This document shows positions 1 to 8,453 of a stretch of 33,029 nucleotides of DNA, one piece after another. Origin of the DNA: Bacteroidales bacterium. GTDB lineage: Bacteria > Bacteroidota > Bacteroidia > Bacteroidales > UBA7960. Made by a program: the position numbers and the translations under genes. Below the pieces are notes generated by a model, which saw nothing but the letters and a program-made list of their open reading frames with translations, was not told the origin of the DNA and searched no databases. The stretch is taken from positions 1-33,029 of the forward strand of contig PWJC01000159.1 of the NCBI GenBank assembly GCA_003560165.1. Reading direction: 5' to 3'. Position 1 is the stretch's first letter; every line of letters starts with the position of its first letter.

Positions 1-2157
1 AGAAAAGCAATACAAGAAAACCTGAAATCACCACAACGGCGTTAAAAAGGATGGCCTTCCCGGTTCCTGTCATGGTAGCATATAAGGCTTCCATGTTGTC
101 CAAACCATTTTGCAGGTGCATGCGGTAGTTTTGCAGAAAATGAATGGCGTAGTCTATGCCTATTCCGATGGCAATGCTTGAAAGCAGCGCAGTAGTAGTA
201 CTTAGCGGTATACCCAGCAATCCCATAACTCCAAAACTAATTAACGCTGTGATAAGAATAGGTACTGAACCAATCAGGCCAGCTTTGATGCTGCGAAACA
301 TCAAGCTGAGCAATACCAACACAAGTAACAGTGAAATGGCAATGCTCATAATTTGCCCTTCCAGTATCAGCCCGATAAATACCAGGGCTTTGTATCCCGA
401 ACCTGCGTAATTGATTTCCACGTCATATTGAGCAAAGGGCTCCCGGAATGTTTCAATCACTTCCAGTGCTTCGTTGATGGTTTTGGAGTCGTCGCCCTTG
501 AGCTGAAAGGTAACATTGATACGGTTGTAATCGTAGTTTACCACTTTGAGCAGGTTTTGCGGGTCACCCGACATTTCGTACAACAACAGGTACTGAGCCA
601 CCATATCTGAGCTGTGCGGGATGACATAGTACTTTTCCTGGTCTTCGTTCATCACTTTGTTCATACGCTTGAGATAGTCGGCCAGGGAAAATGAGTTGCC
701 TGTTTTTTCCAGCTTCACGGTTTGCTGCTGCATTTCATCCACCAGCCTTAGAATTTCAGGTTGTTTGAAAGCATCGGCATGCTTACTTTCCAATACTACA
801 TTGAGCGTAGAGGTGCCACCAAACCTGCTATTGACAAAATCATCGGTCAACACAATCTCGCTGTCCTTTTCGAAATTGCTCAGAAAACTGGAGTTAATCC
901 AAACTTTCTGGATACCCCATACGGATATAAGCACTATCACAGCCACAGAAACATATACTTTCAATTTGTTTCTGAGCAGTAAATCAGCCCATTGGTTGAG
1001 CCATGATGCTTTTTGTAGAACATCTTCTGAGTTTGTTCTTTGCCGGGGCTTATATCCCAGCAGCACCACTGCAGCAGGCAGAAAAACCAGCGCCAGCAGG
1101 TAGGCCACAAAAATGCCAAAGGCGGTAAAAACCCCGAAGTATTTGATGGGGAATATCTGTGAGCCAAGCAAGGAAACAAATCCTATCATGGTAGTTGCAG
1201 CTGCCATGGAAAGAGGTTTCCACAACACCTTTACATATAATGCAGCGCCTCATAGATATCACCATATGGGAATTTTTTATAATACTGATTAAGATGGTTA
1301 AAGAAGTATATGCCGTAGGCTACTCCAATGGCAATGAGCATAACCGGTATCATAGTAGATACAGAATAGATGGGCACCCCCAGGGCTGACATCATCCCAA
1401 AAGCCCAGATGGAGCTGACAAAAACACTGAACAGGGTTGCCCCGGAAGCACGAAAACTACCCAGTAATAAGTACAACACAACAGCAATAACCGCCAGTAC
1501 GATGGGTACCATGCGCTTCATATCGGCCGGCCCCAGTAGTGCCATGGTGCCTTCTACTATGGGACGCCCGGCCACATAAATGGTTTCATCTTCACTCTCA
1601 AATCCATGGGCAAAAGCCATTATCTCATGATAAAACTCCTGGGTAAACGCGTCGCTGTGCAAGCCTGCAATAATCAATGCCACGGTTTCATCTTCCGATA
1701 CCAGCCTGCCATATACCATATCGTTGGTGCGCACCTGTTGCCGAAGGTCTTCCAGTCTTTCAGGAGATGCGGGCACACGACGGTAAAAGGAGCGTACATC
1801 AAGCCCCCACTCAGTTCCGGTAATGTTATCGGCAGAATAGAGTGACATCACATGATTGGAATCAAACTCGGGCATATCCTCCAAGGCTTCTGTTATGTCA
1901 CGAATTTTTTCCAGGGTTTGCGGGTTGCAGATACCTTGTTTGTTTTCAATGGCAATGAGAATACCGTCTTTGATATTGAACCAGTCTTCTGCCATATCGC
2001 TATATACAAAGGCAGGATGGGTGCGGGGCATGTACTCATCCAGGTTGGTTTCCATGCGGGCGTTTTCTTTCATTTCGAAAATAAAATACACGCTCACTGC
2101 CACAACTAAGGCTACCGTAATCCAGGCAAGGGTTCTCATGTTTTTTTGGTTTTTCAT
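1..2157 (-). pseudogene. RND/MMPL-family exporter, frameshifted and 3'-partial
   Basis: This is a large inner-membrane transporter of the RND superfamily (MMPL/hydrophobe type), expected to use the proton gradient to export lipids or hydrophobic compounds. The first 308 codons (2157 to 1231) give an N-terminal membrane helix, a periplasmic domain and a helix bundle with IGVAYGIYFFNHL. The frame then stops at TAA (1231-1233). From about 1228 to base 1 another minus-strand frame stays open and continues the same protein (VLWKPLSMAAATTMIGF, then the second-half motif GIGIDYAIHF), so one base appears to be missing near 1230. The gene also leaves the window before its end. It lies downstream of a TetR regulator on the same strand. 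I hand-translated several stretches of the second half and each was open. The break could be a real inactivation or an assembly error. The substrate is unknown. Confidence 0.85.
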
Positions 2158-2169
2158 TGCTTAAAGTTT

Positions 2170-2185
2170 GTTAATATTAACTAAC
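2170..2185. promoter_or_regulatory. Candidate TetR operator upstream of the RND gene
   Basis: A perfect 12-bp palindrome GTTAATATTAAC (2170-2181) is followed by TAAC, giving GTTAATATTAACTAAC. It sits 12 bp upstream of the exporter start. The same ACTAAC/GTTAGT half-site occurs in the promoter of the adjacent TetR gene. Binding is inferred from the shared motif and position only. Confidence 0.4.
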
Positions 2186-2273
2186 TTGTGATTTTAACTA
2201 AAACCGTTATCTGCACGACAACGGTTATTTTTGAACTTTTACTTTATTCCTAACATTCCCTCGCCAGGCTGTC

Positions 2274-2855
2274 TCAGTTTTTTTGTATCAGAATCTTTAC
2301 AGATGTCAATAATTTTCCACCATCTTCCTTAATGCTAAAACTGTAGCCTGAAAACTGCCATATTTTCACGAAAAGTCTCAAAGACCCCATTACCGTCACA
2401 GCCAGATGGTCTGCACTAATATCATCGCGTATCTCTCCGTTTTGCTGGCCTTGTTTTATAATTTGGGTAAGGATGGTTGCATTCTTATCAATTACATCCG
2501 CAATTTTTTTCATCAAAACAGGCTCACCCCTAAATAATTCCTCCGAAAATATGACTGACACCAAACTGGGGTTTCCGGCAAAGCGCTCAAAATGACGAGT
2601 AAAAAGGTGTTCTATTTTTTCTGTAGCAGAAATACAGCTATGCAGTTCTTTTTCAAATATTTCACGGGTGCTCTCCTTGAACAAATCCAGAATGGCTAAC
2701 AAAATTTCAATCTTGTTTTCGAAGTGTCGGTAAATGGCAGGCTCGCTGATACCGATTTCCCGGGAAATATTTTTCATGGTCAAACCTTGGATGCCCTTCT
2801 CGTTGATAAGCCTCAGTGCCACATCGATAATTTCTTGCTGTCGTTCGGTTTTCAT
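2274..2855 (-). CDS. TetR/AcrR-family transcriptional regulator
   Basis: A 193-residue repressor of the TetR family. Residues about 5-50 form the helix-turn-helix DNA-binding domain, with the family pattern ISREIGISEPAIYRHFENK. The remaining helical region is the variable ligand-binding and dimerisation domain. The length is normal for the family. It lies 116 bp upstream of the RND exporter on the same strand, the usual arrangement for a local drug or lipid efflux regulator, so the exporter is its most likely target (inference). The start at 2855 gives the usual short N-terminus (MKTERQQEI). A candidate operator overlaps its own promoter, suggesting autoregulation. The inducer cannot be predicted. 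Confidence 0.92.
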   Translation of the reverse strand: MKTERQQEIIDVALRLINEKGIQGLTMKNISREIGISEPAIYRHFENKIEILLAILDLFKESTREIFEKELHSCISATEKIEHLFTRHFERFAGNPSLVSVIFSEELFRGEPVLMKKIADVIDKNATILTQIIKQGQQNGEIRDDISADHLAVTVMGSLRLFVKIWQFSGYSFSIKEDGGKLLTSVKILIQKN

Positions 2856-2877
2856 GCGCTTTCATTTTTAAACAGTA

Positions 2878-2908
2878 CAAAGTTAGTTTCTATTCACTAA
2901 CTAACAAG
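2878..2908 (-). promoter_or_regulatory. Bacteroidetes-type promoter with overlapping palindrome for the TetR gene
   Basis: On the minus strand, TAACTTTG (2885-2878) matches the Bacteroidetes -7 consensus TAnnTTTG. CTTG (2908-2905) lies 19 bp upstream as a -33-like element. The inverted repeat GTTAGT...ACTAAC (2882-2901, or to 2905 with the second ACTAAC) fills the space between the two elements. A repressor bound there would block the promoter. The -7 element ends 22 nt before the start codon. Confidence 0.5.
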
Positions 2909-3013
2909 CATTATGATTGGATTTTTCTTTTTTTAACATTTATACATCATTATTCATGGATTCTTCATTCGATCTTTCATTGCCACAACGCAGCACTCCC
3001 GTGGTTTAAGCAT

Positions 3014-6000
3014 TTAATGCAATTTCACCAGATCCCGCAATTCATCGTTAGAAAGCTCCCCGATCCAAGCCTCACCAGTATCTACGGTCATGTCGGCCAG
3101 CTCTTTTTTTTCTTTCAGCATTTCATCGATGCGTTCCTCGAAGGTGCCTTTGCACAGGGGGCGGTATACCATCACATTGCTTTTCTGCCCGATTCGAAAG
3201 GTGCGATCGGTAGCCTGTGCTTCCACAGCAGGGTTCCACCACAGGTCGTAATGGATGACATTATTGGCTGCTGTTAAGTTAAGGCCTGTCCCACCTGCCT
3301 TAAGCGACAGGATAAAAATCTTATGGTATGACTTATGCTGGAAATGATCCACCAATTCATCGCGTTTTTTTCGGCTAAGGCCTCCGTGAAGAAACAGCGG
3401 CAGCAGGCCTGTCTGCTTCTGTATGATCTGCGTAAGCAGGTCGCCCATTTCCTTATATTGAGTAAAGATGAGTGTTTTCTCGCCGTTAAGCAGTATGTTT
3501 TCAAGCAGTCTGAGCAGTAACTGTGCTTTACCTGATTGCCCGGGCAGTACATCACCTTTCTTCAGATAATGCACAGGATGGTTACAGACTTGCTTTAGGG
3601 CAGTCATCATCTTCAATACCAGCCCCCTCCGCTCGATACCTTCGCTCTTCTCGATTTTTTCCATCACCTCTTGCACCAGGCCCTCGTATATGGCAGCCTG
3701 TTCAGTGGTGAGTGGACAATAAAGGGTGTTCTCTATTTTGTCAGGCAGATCGCTGATAATGGATCTGTCTGTTTTCAGTCTGCGTAAAAGAAACGGACGT
3801 GTAACTTTACGAAATATTTCCGCTTTGTGGCGATCATGCTCCTTTTGGATAGGATTGGCAAATGTTTCCTGAAAGTTTTTCAATCCACCCAGGTACCCTT
3901 TGTTGATAAAATCGAAAACGCTCCAGTAGTCGCTGAGTCTGTTTTCTACCGGCGTACCGCTCATGGCAATTTTTACATCTGCTTTAATCTTTTTAATGGC
4001 CTTGGTTTGTTCTGCCGATGGATTTTTTATGGCCTGCGATTCATCTATAACCACCACATACCAGCGGGGCCTGGAAAGTACCGTATAATCATTGCGTGCC
4101 AGTCCGTAGGAAGTGAGCAGCACATCGTATTCTTCCGCAGGCAAAGCCCGTTGGGCACCATGATACACCGCAGGGACGAGGCCGGGAGCAAATTTTTCCA
4201 ATTCCTTTTGCCAATTGGAAAGGAGGCTGGTGGGAGCCACTACCAATGCTTTCCGCTTGTCATTGATAAGCCCCGAATCCTTAAAGTGTTGGAGTGCAGC
4301 AATAACCTGAATTGTTTTTCCCATCCCCATATCATCAGCAATCAGAGAGCCCAGTCCCAGCTTGCTATTGGCAACAAGCCATTGATAACCTGATATTTGA
4401 TAAGGTCTTAAAGTGGCATGGATGCCAGCGGGTACACCCAGCTTGTCGGGTGTGAGCAATCCTTTGATTCTCCTTTTTAAGTCATCATTGATCAGCACAG
4501 GCGCGTTTTCATGTTGTTCCGCCAGGGTGGCCCTGAGCAGATCCAACGATGAAAGTTCATTCCTGCGCGAAAGCTGCTTGCGTAGTTTTTCCAGATCATC
4601 CGGGTTTACCAACAGATAGGCGTTTCTGTATTTAATTAGTCCCCGCTTTCTACCTACCAGATCATAAAAATCATGTTCAGCTATGATCGTATCACCCAGT
4701 GCCACACCCCAGTCATAATCGAGAATATCAGTTATGGAGGCAAAGCTTTGTAAACGGCTGCTTTTCTTCTCGTTTATGCGAAGGCCGGCCACGGGTCTAA
4801 TGAGGTGCTTCAGGGTCGGAGGCAACGCAATGCTGATGCCCAGCATTTTTATCAATGGAAGAACCTCCAGCAGGATATCCTCAAAAGCGTCAGCCGGATA
4901 CCACCTGCCCTGATCGTCATCCAGGGCGCTATCCAAATCCGGAAAGTAATCCGCCAGCAACGCAAGGTCTCTCAGCAGCGGAATCTGTTGATCTGTCAGA
5001 CCTGGTTCTTTCATAAAATCCGAAAGACTCAGCACTTGCGACATCCCGCTCAGCTCCACATCAACAGATACCCTAAATCCACCGTTCGTATCGTCTTCAT
5101 CGACCCTGAGCAGCGGAATGGTATTGCCCTGAACCAAAAACAAGCGACGAAGCCAGATATGAATAATAGAAGGTATGGAATTTTTTTTTGGTCCAAAAGC
5201 AATGATATGACCGGCAAAGAACATGGATATCAGCGGATGCCGGTTGCTGTATCCCGGTGTACTTAAGGCATCCATATTCACACACTGAATGAAAAACAAA
5301 CGTGCCAGGTTGCTGCAGAACATGTTAAGCTGCTCTTCAGCTTTTAAAGGGATGATGATGCCTTTTTTCGGATCATCAGTGTGGTAAACCAAGTTCAACT
5401 GGGTAAGCCTTCTTTCAAAATGTTCGCATTGCTTGCTGACTTCCACATCCATGCGGGCAGGTATCCATTGAATGGTATATGATCCGGGTTCAACAGACAA
5501 AAGGCGCGGTACCAGGGCAGCATGTGCCATAAGGGCCTGTACAAACCCAAACATATCCCAAAGTATTTGAAATGAGGGATCATACAAGGCAAGCCGGTTT
5601 TCTGCGGCCAACCGTTCCAGATGAGACAAGGCGTACATCAAGCCATGATCCTTATCCTGATTGCCATCGGCATCCAATACCCGTGCATCCAGTACAAGGT
5701 GTTCGTCAGCAATCAACTGCAAACTACTTCCCGGAAGCATTTGAATTTCTTTGTCATCAACAGGATGCTGAAATTTGCGGGCGAAACGGCTGAGTTTCTT
5801 TAGCGATTCTTTGATAATTTCTCTAAAATCACGATCATAGAAGATGGGATTGGGAACCAACACCTTACCTAAAAAACCCGTCATATCAGGCAATAGGGTA
5901 AAGTCTGGCAGTTCCAGCTGCTCCGCATCTTGTGTTTTTTGTATTGAATCTGCCGCAGATAAGAGTGAAGTCAGTTTGAGAATATTCTCTTGTTTGAGCT

Positions 6001-6523
6001 CTTTAGCTTTGATGCCTTTTTTCTCCATGGCCTTTATCATATCAAGTCCATGCAACTCAAAAACCAGGAAGGGGTTCTCATCAATACTCGCAGCAATGAT
6101 GTATACCACAGAGGCAATATGTTTGCAAGGAACTGCCCAGTCAGGACAGGAGCAACTCATCTGAATGTCGCGCCAGCTTTTGGGGAAAATCTGAATACCT
6201 TGCGATTCCGCAATCTTCAATAAACCGGCAGGTAATTCGCGGTTGAGCAATCGGGACAACAGGATGCGATTGTTGAGAACCGAACTCAGTAACTGGTTTT
6301 GTTCATCCAGGCTGAACAAGGGAACAACCATCTTTACTTTATAGGGAGAAGGTCTGGTTCCGGCTACACGGGCATGAATTACATTCTTTTTATACTCAAT
6401 GCCCTTCACCGCACCTTTGGAAGCATAATTGCGTCCGCGGGGCAAACGGTTGCTGTAATCAATCTTTTCGAGGGCATTGAGCCATTGCAGCCCCCACCAG
6501 GTTCTGCCATATTTTTGGGCCAT
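3014..6523 (-). CDS. SWIM zinc-finger SNF2-family DEAD/DEAH-box ATPase
   Basis: An 1169-residue Swi2/Snf2 (HepA/RapA-like) double-stranded DNA translocase. Residues about 124-135 form a SWIM zinc finger (C-x-C-x6-C-x-H, in CSCPDWAVPCKH). The C-terminal half carries the helicase core: motif I DDMGMGKT near residue 730, motif II VVIDESQ near 825, motif III MSGTPVENRLSDYWS, then the second RecA-like domain with FLHGG, SLKAGGTGLNLT and the motif VI region ATDRTFRIGQ. All ATPase motifs are intact and the length is normal for bacterial SWIM-SNF2 proteins. It is monocistronic, with no methylase, nuclease or phage-defence partner alongside. Its role is not known; chromatin- or transcription-complex remodelling or DNA repair are the usual suggestions for this family. 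Confidence 0.93.
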   Translation of the reverse strand: MAQKYGRTWWGLQWLNALEKIDYSNRLPRGRNYASKGAVKGIEYKKNVIHARVAGTRPSPYKVKMVVPLFSLDEQNQLLSSVLNNRILLSRLLNRELPAGLLKIAESQGIQIFPKSWRDIQMSCSCPDWAVPCKHIASVVYIIAASIDENPFLVFELHGLDMIKAMEKKGIKAKELKQENILKLTSLLSAADSIQKTQDAEQLELPDFTLLPDMTGFLGKVLVPNPIFYDRDFREIIKESLKKLSRFARKFQHPVDDKEIQMLPGSSLQLIADEHLVLDARVLDADGNQDKDHGLMYALSHLERLAAENRLALYDPSFQILWDMFGFVQALMAHAALVPRLLSVEPGSYTIQWIPARMDVEVSKQCEHFERRLTQLNLVYHTDDPKKGIIIPLKAEEQLNMFCSNLARLFFIQCVNMDALSTPGYSNRHPLISMFFAGHIIAFGPKKNSIPSIIHIWLRRLFLVQGNTIPLLRVDEDDTNGGFRVSVDVELSGMSQVLSLSDFMKEPGLTDQQIPLLRDLALLADYFPDLDSALDDDQGRWYPADAFEDILLEVLPLIKMLGISIALPPTLKHLIRPVAGLRINEKKSSRLQSFASITDILDYDWGVALGDTIIAEHDFYDLVGRKRGLIKYRNAYLLVNPDDLEKLRKQLSRRNELSSLDLLRATLAEQHENAPVLINDDLKRRIKGLLTPDKLGVPAGIHATLRPYQISGYQWLVANSKLGLGSLIADDMGMGKTIQVIAALQHFKDSGLINDKRKALVVAPTSLLSNWQKELEKFAPGLVPAVYHGAQRALPAEEYDVLLTSYGLARNDYTVLSRPRWYVVVIDESQAIKNPSAEQTKAIKKIKADVKIAMSGTPVENRLSDYWSVFDFINKGYLGGLKNFQETFANPIQKEHDRHKAEIFRKVTRPFLLRRLKTDRSIISDLPDKIENTLYCPLTTEQAAIYEGLVQEVMEKIEKSEGIERRGLVLKMMTALKQVCNHPVHYLKKGDVLPGQSGKAQLLLRLLENILLNGEKTLIFTQYKEMGDLLTQIIQKQTGLLPLFLHGGLSRKKRDELVDHFQHKSYHKIFILSLKAGGTGLNLTAANNVIHYDLWWNPAVEAQATDRTFRIGQKSNVMVYRPLCKGTFEERIDEMLKEKKELADMTVDTGEAWIGELSNDELRDLVKLH

Positions 6524-6551
6524 TGAAAGCTTTTGTAAAAAAATGAATAAA

Positions 6552-6559
6552 CAAAAATA
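6552..6559 (-). promoter_or_regulatory. Candidate -7 element for the SNF2 gene
   Basis: TATTTTTG on the minus strand matches TAnnTTTG and lies 28 nt upstream of the SNF2 start codon. No convincing -33 element is visible, so confidence is low. Confidence 0.3.
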
Positions 6560-6649
6560 ACAGAATCAATAATCATTTTAACCCAAGTCTTTCAAGGAAT
6601 CGATGGAGGTCCTCCTGAAACAGCTAACTTAACTCGTCTATTAAAACAT

Positions 6650-6667
6650 TATACCCCTTTGGGTATA
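6650..6667. promoter_or_regulatory. HipB-type operator O1 (perfect palindrome)
   Basis: TATACCC-CTTT-GGGTATA is a perfect 7-4-7 inverted repeat of 18 bp. It is the most upstream of three related sites in front of hipB. The 18-bp total length equals that of the E. coli hipBA operator (TATCC-N8-GGATA). Binding by the downstream HipB-like protein is inferred. Confidence 0.65.
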
Positions 6668-6689
6668 TATTGGTCATCAAGAAATTAAT

Positions 6690-6707
6690 TACACCCAAAC
6701 AGGTATA
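6690..6707. promoter_or_regulatory. HipB-type operator O2
   Basis: TACACCC-AAAC-AGGTATA has the same 18-bp layout as O1 but is an imperfect palindrome. Its centre is exactly 40 bp from the centre of O1. Confidence 0.6.
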
Positions 6708-6729
6708 ATTTAAATTTTTTTATTATATT

Positions 6730-6747
6730 TACACCCGAAAGGGTATA
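6730..6747. promoter_or_regulatory. HipB-type operator O3, next to the hipB start
   Basis: TACACCC-GAAA-GGGTATA lies exactly 40 bp downstream of O2 and ends 3 bp before the hipB ATG. TATATTTA (6724-6731), a near match to the -7 consensus TAnnTTTG, overlaps its left edge. A protein bound here would cover the promoter and translation start region. Confidence 0.62.
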
Positions 6748-6750
6748 TGT

Positions 6751-6987
6751 ATGAAAAAATCAATGCATCCACTTCCGGCATTTCTCAAAGAAAAGAGGCA
6801 AAAGTTGAGAATGACGCAGCAGCAGCTTGCAGTTAAATCCGGGGTAGGTCTGAGGTTCATCCGTGACATGGAACAGGGCAAAGCTTCCTTGAGGATGGAT
6901 AAAGTTAACCAGGTTCTGCTGATGTTTGGGCACGAACTTGGCCCGGTGCCTCTGGACCGCAATAGACTGATCGATGAGGATAGCTAA
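6751..6987 (+). CDS. hipB: HipB-like XRE-family antitoxin/repressor
   Basis: A 78-residue Cro/C1-type (XRE) DNA-binding protein. The helix-turn-helix is seen around residues 19-45 (RMTQQQLAVKSGVGLRFIRD), followed by the family sequence MEQGKASLRMDKVNQVLLMFG, typical of HipB/Y4mF proteins. It should dimerise, bind the three upstream palindromes and repress the operon, and probably contribute to neutralising the kinase complex. It overlaps the next gene by 14 nt, which suggests translational coupling. The start at 6751 directly follows operator O3. Another ATG at 6747 is in the wrong frame. Confidence 0.9.
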   Translation: MKKSMHPLPAFLKEKRQKLRMTQQQLAVKSGVGLRFIRDMEQGKASLRMDKVNQVLLMFGHELGPVPLDRNRLIDEDS

Positions 6988-7300
6988 AGTATATTATCAC
7001 GACAAAATAGCCGGTATTCTGTCAGAAACAGAAGAAGGTTACGTTTTTCGATATGACACTGACTACCTGCAGGCAAGAGAAGTTGAGCCTGTGAGTCTTA
7101 CATTACCTCTAAGCGAAGAACCATATCTCAGCAAAGTAATGTTTCCTTTTTTTGACGGCTTGATCCCTGAGGGTTGGTTGCTTGATATTGCGGAGAAAAA
7201 CTGGAAAATTGATGCACGTGACCGCATGGGACTCTTACTTGCCTGTTGCCACGATTGCATAGGAGCTGTAAGCATCAAAAACGACAGCAAGATCATATAA
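6974..7300 (+). CDS. hipS: HipS-like small subunit (HipA N-terminal subdomain)
   Basis: A 108-residue protein equivalent to the stand-alone N-terminal subdomain of HipA (couple_hipA/HipN fold), with the conserved stretch LTLPLSEEPY...FPFFDGLIPEGWLLD. In the tripartite HipBST system of enteropathogenic E. coli this small protein, not HipB, is the main antitoxin of the kinase (established knowledge). It overlaps hipB by 14 nt and ends 2 nt before the kinase gene, so the three are almost certainly one operon. It ends after the subdomain with SIKNDSKII and a clean stop, so it is unlikely to be the broken front half of a full-length hipA. The kinase gene has its own start and N-terminal extension. 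Confidence 0.87.
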   Translation: MRIAKVYYHDKIAGILSETEEGYVFRYDTDYLQAREVEPVSLTLPLSEEPYLSKVMFPFFDGLIPEGWLLDIAEKNWKIDARDRMGLLLACCHDCIGAVSIKNDSKII

Positions 7301-7302
7301 GG

Positions 7303-8253
7303 ATGGAAAATAGACGGTGTTTATATTGTTATCAATTGCTGAGCATGGAAGACCAGGATATTCATGCTGCCTGCAGCAAAAAAATCTTTGGTTCCTCTGT
7401 GCCACCTCTGTTGCCCTATTCGGAGGCGGAGATGTATGAACTGGGCTTGCAAGTGATTAGAAGTCAGGCTGTGGTTACCGGAGTTCAACCTAAGCTCTCG
7501 CTTCACCTTGAGCCGCCAAAAAAGAGGTACATGACACAAAAATTTACCATTGTAGGTCTTTGGGGAAGCTACATCCTGAAACCACCTACGAATCAATATC
7601 CCAGCTTGCCTGAGCTGGAAGACCTAACCATGCATCTGGCAGAATCCTGCGGCATTACAACAGTACCTCACTCGCTGATAAGGCTGCAATCAGGTTCACT
7701 TGCCTATATCACTAAACGGGTCGACAGAAAAAAATCACAGAAAGTTCACATGGAAGACATGTGTCAGCTAACTGGTCGTATGACCGAATATAAATATAAA
7801 GGATCTTATGAGCAAATCGGGAAAGCCATCTTAAAGCATTCTGCAAACCCACTTTTGGATGCAGTTAATTTTTTTGAACAGGTAATTTTTTCATTTCTTA
7901 CCGGCAATAATGATATGCATCTGAAAAATTTCTCGCTGATTAAGCAGCCAGATGTTGGGTGGGTTCTTTGTCCGGCATACGACATGGTACCCTCTGCACT
8001 GGTTGTGAAAGGAGATACGGAAGAAGTGGCGTTGAACCTCAATGGGAAAAAGCGGAAAATCAACAGCAATGATTTCCGGTCGGCCATGAAGAAGTGTCAT
8101 ATACCCGCAAAGGCAACAGATAATATATTCAGCAAGTTTGAAGGAGTTGATAAAAAGTGGGAAGAACTGGTGGAGGTCAGCTTCCTTCCCGAATATCTAA
8201 AAAAAACTTATTTAAAACTGGTTGGCGATCGAATGAAACGGCTTTATGAATAG
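7303..8253 (+). CDS. hipT: HipT-like serine/threonine kinase toxin (short HipA)
   Basis: A 316-residue HipA-fold protein kinase without the N-terminal subdomain, which is encoded separately by hipS. I start at ATG 7303, 2 nt after the hipS stop; the longer ORF-track start would lie inside hipS. Residues 6-24 form a possible zinc-binding C-x2-C-x11-H-x2-C cluster. Visible kinase elements are the Gly-rich loop TGVQPKLSL (59-67), the nucleotide lysine in YILKPP (K93), the catalytic loop GNNDMHLKNFS (D204, N209) and the Mg-binding Asp in CPAYDMVPS (D227). All catalytic residues are present. Known HipA/HipT toxins phosphorylate aminoacyl-tRNA synthetases (GltX, TrpS) and halt translation; the target here is unknown. 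At the loop position where E. coli HipT has an autophosphorylated Ser-x-Ser, the sequence reads VVT. Confidence 0.9.
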   Translation: MENRRCLYCYQLLSMEDQDIHAACSKKIFGSSVPPLLPYSEAEMYELGLQVIRSQAVVTGVQPKLSLHLEPPKKRYMTQKFTIVGLWGSYILKPPTNQYPSLPELEDLTMHLAESCGITTVPHSLIRLQSGSLAYITKRVDRKKSQKVHMEDMCQLTGRMTEYKYKGSYEQIGKAILKHSANPLLDAVNFFEQVIFSFLTGNNDMHLKNFSLIKQPDVGWVLCPAYDMVPSALVVKGDTEEVALNLNGKKRKINSNDFRSAMKKCHIPAKATDNIFSKFEGVDKKWEELVEVSFLPEYLKKTYLKLVGDRMKRLYE

Positions 8254-8453
8254 GCGCGCTGCGGTATTTTTCCCAATTTTATTTACTGAATGCTAATATA
8301 AACCAATTTTTTTCACCCTGATTTGGGTTGATAGGTACATCTGTTGAATCGATGAACCTTCCTGTTCCTAAAATAACAAAGCCATGAAAAGCATAGATGG
8401 TTAGGAGTGCGACATTATGGATTGCCTTGAGAAAATGAATTAAAAAGCTTGTT

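Noticed and set aside
3014-6523. Phage-defence island around the SNF2 gene (DISARM- or BREX-like)
   Set aside because: No methylase, phospholipase-D, PglZ or nuclease partner is next to it. The neighbours are a TetR regulator and hipBST, so a solitary SWIM-SNF2 protein is the safer call.
6974-8253. hipS and hipT read as one hipA gene split by a frameshift
   Set aside because: hipS has a clean stop, hipT has its own start and a Cys/His N-terminal segment, and the arrangement matches the known HipBST type.
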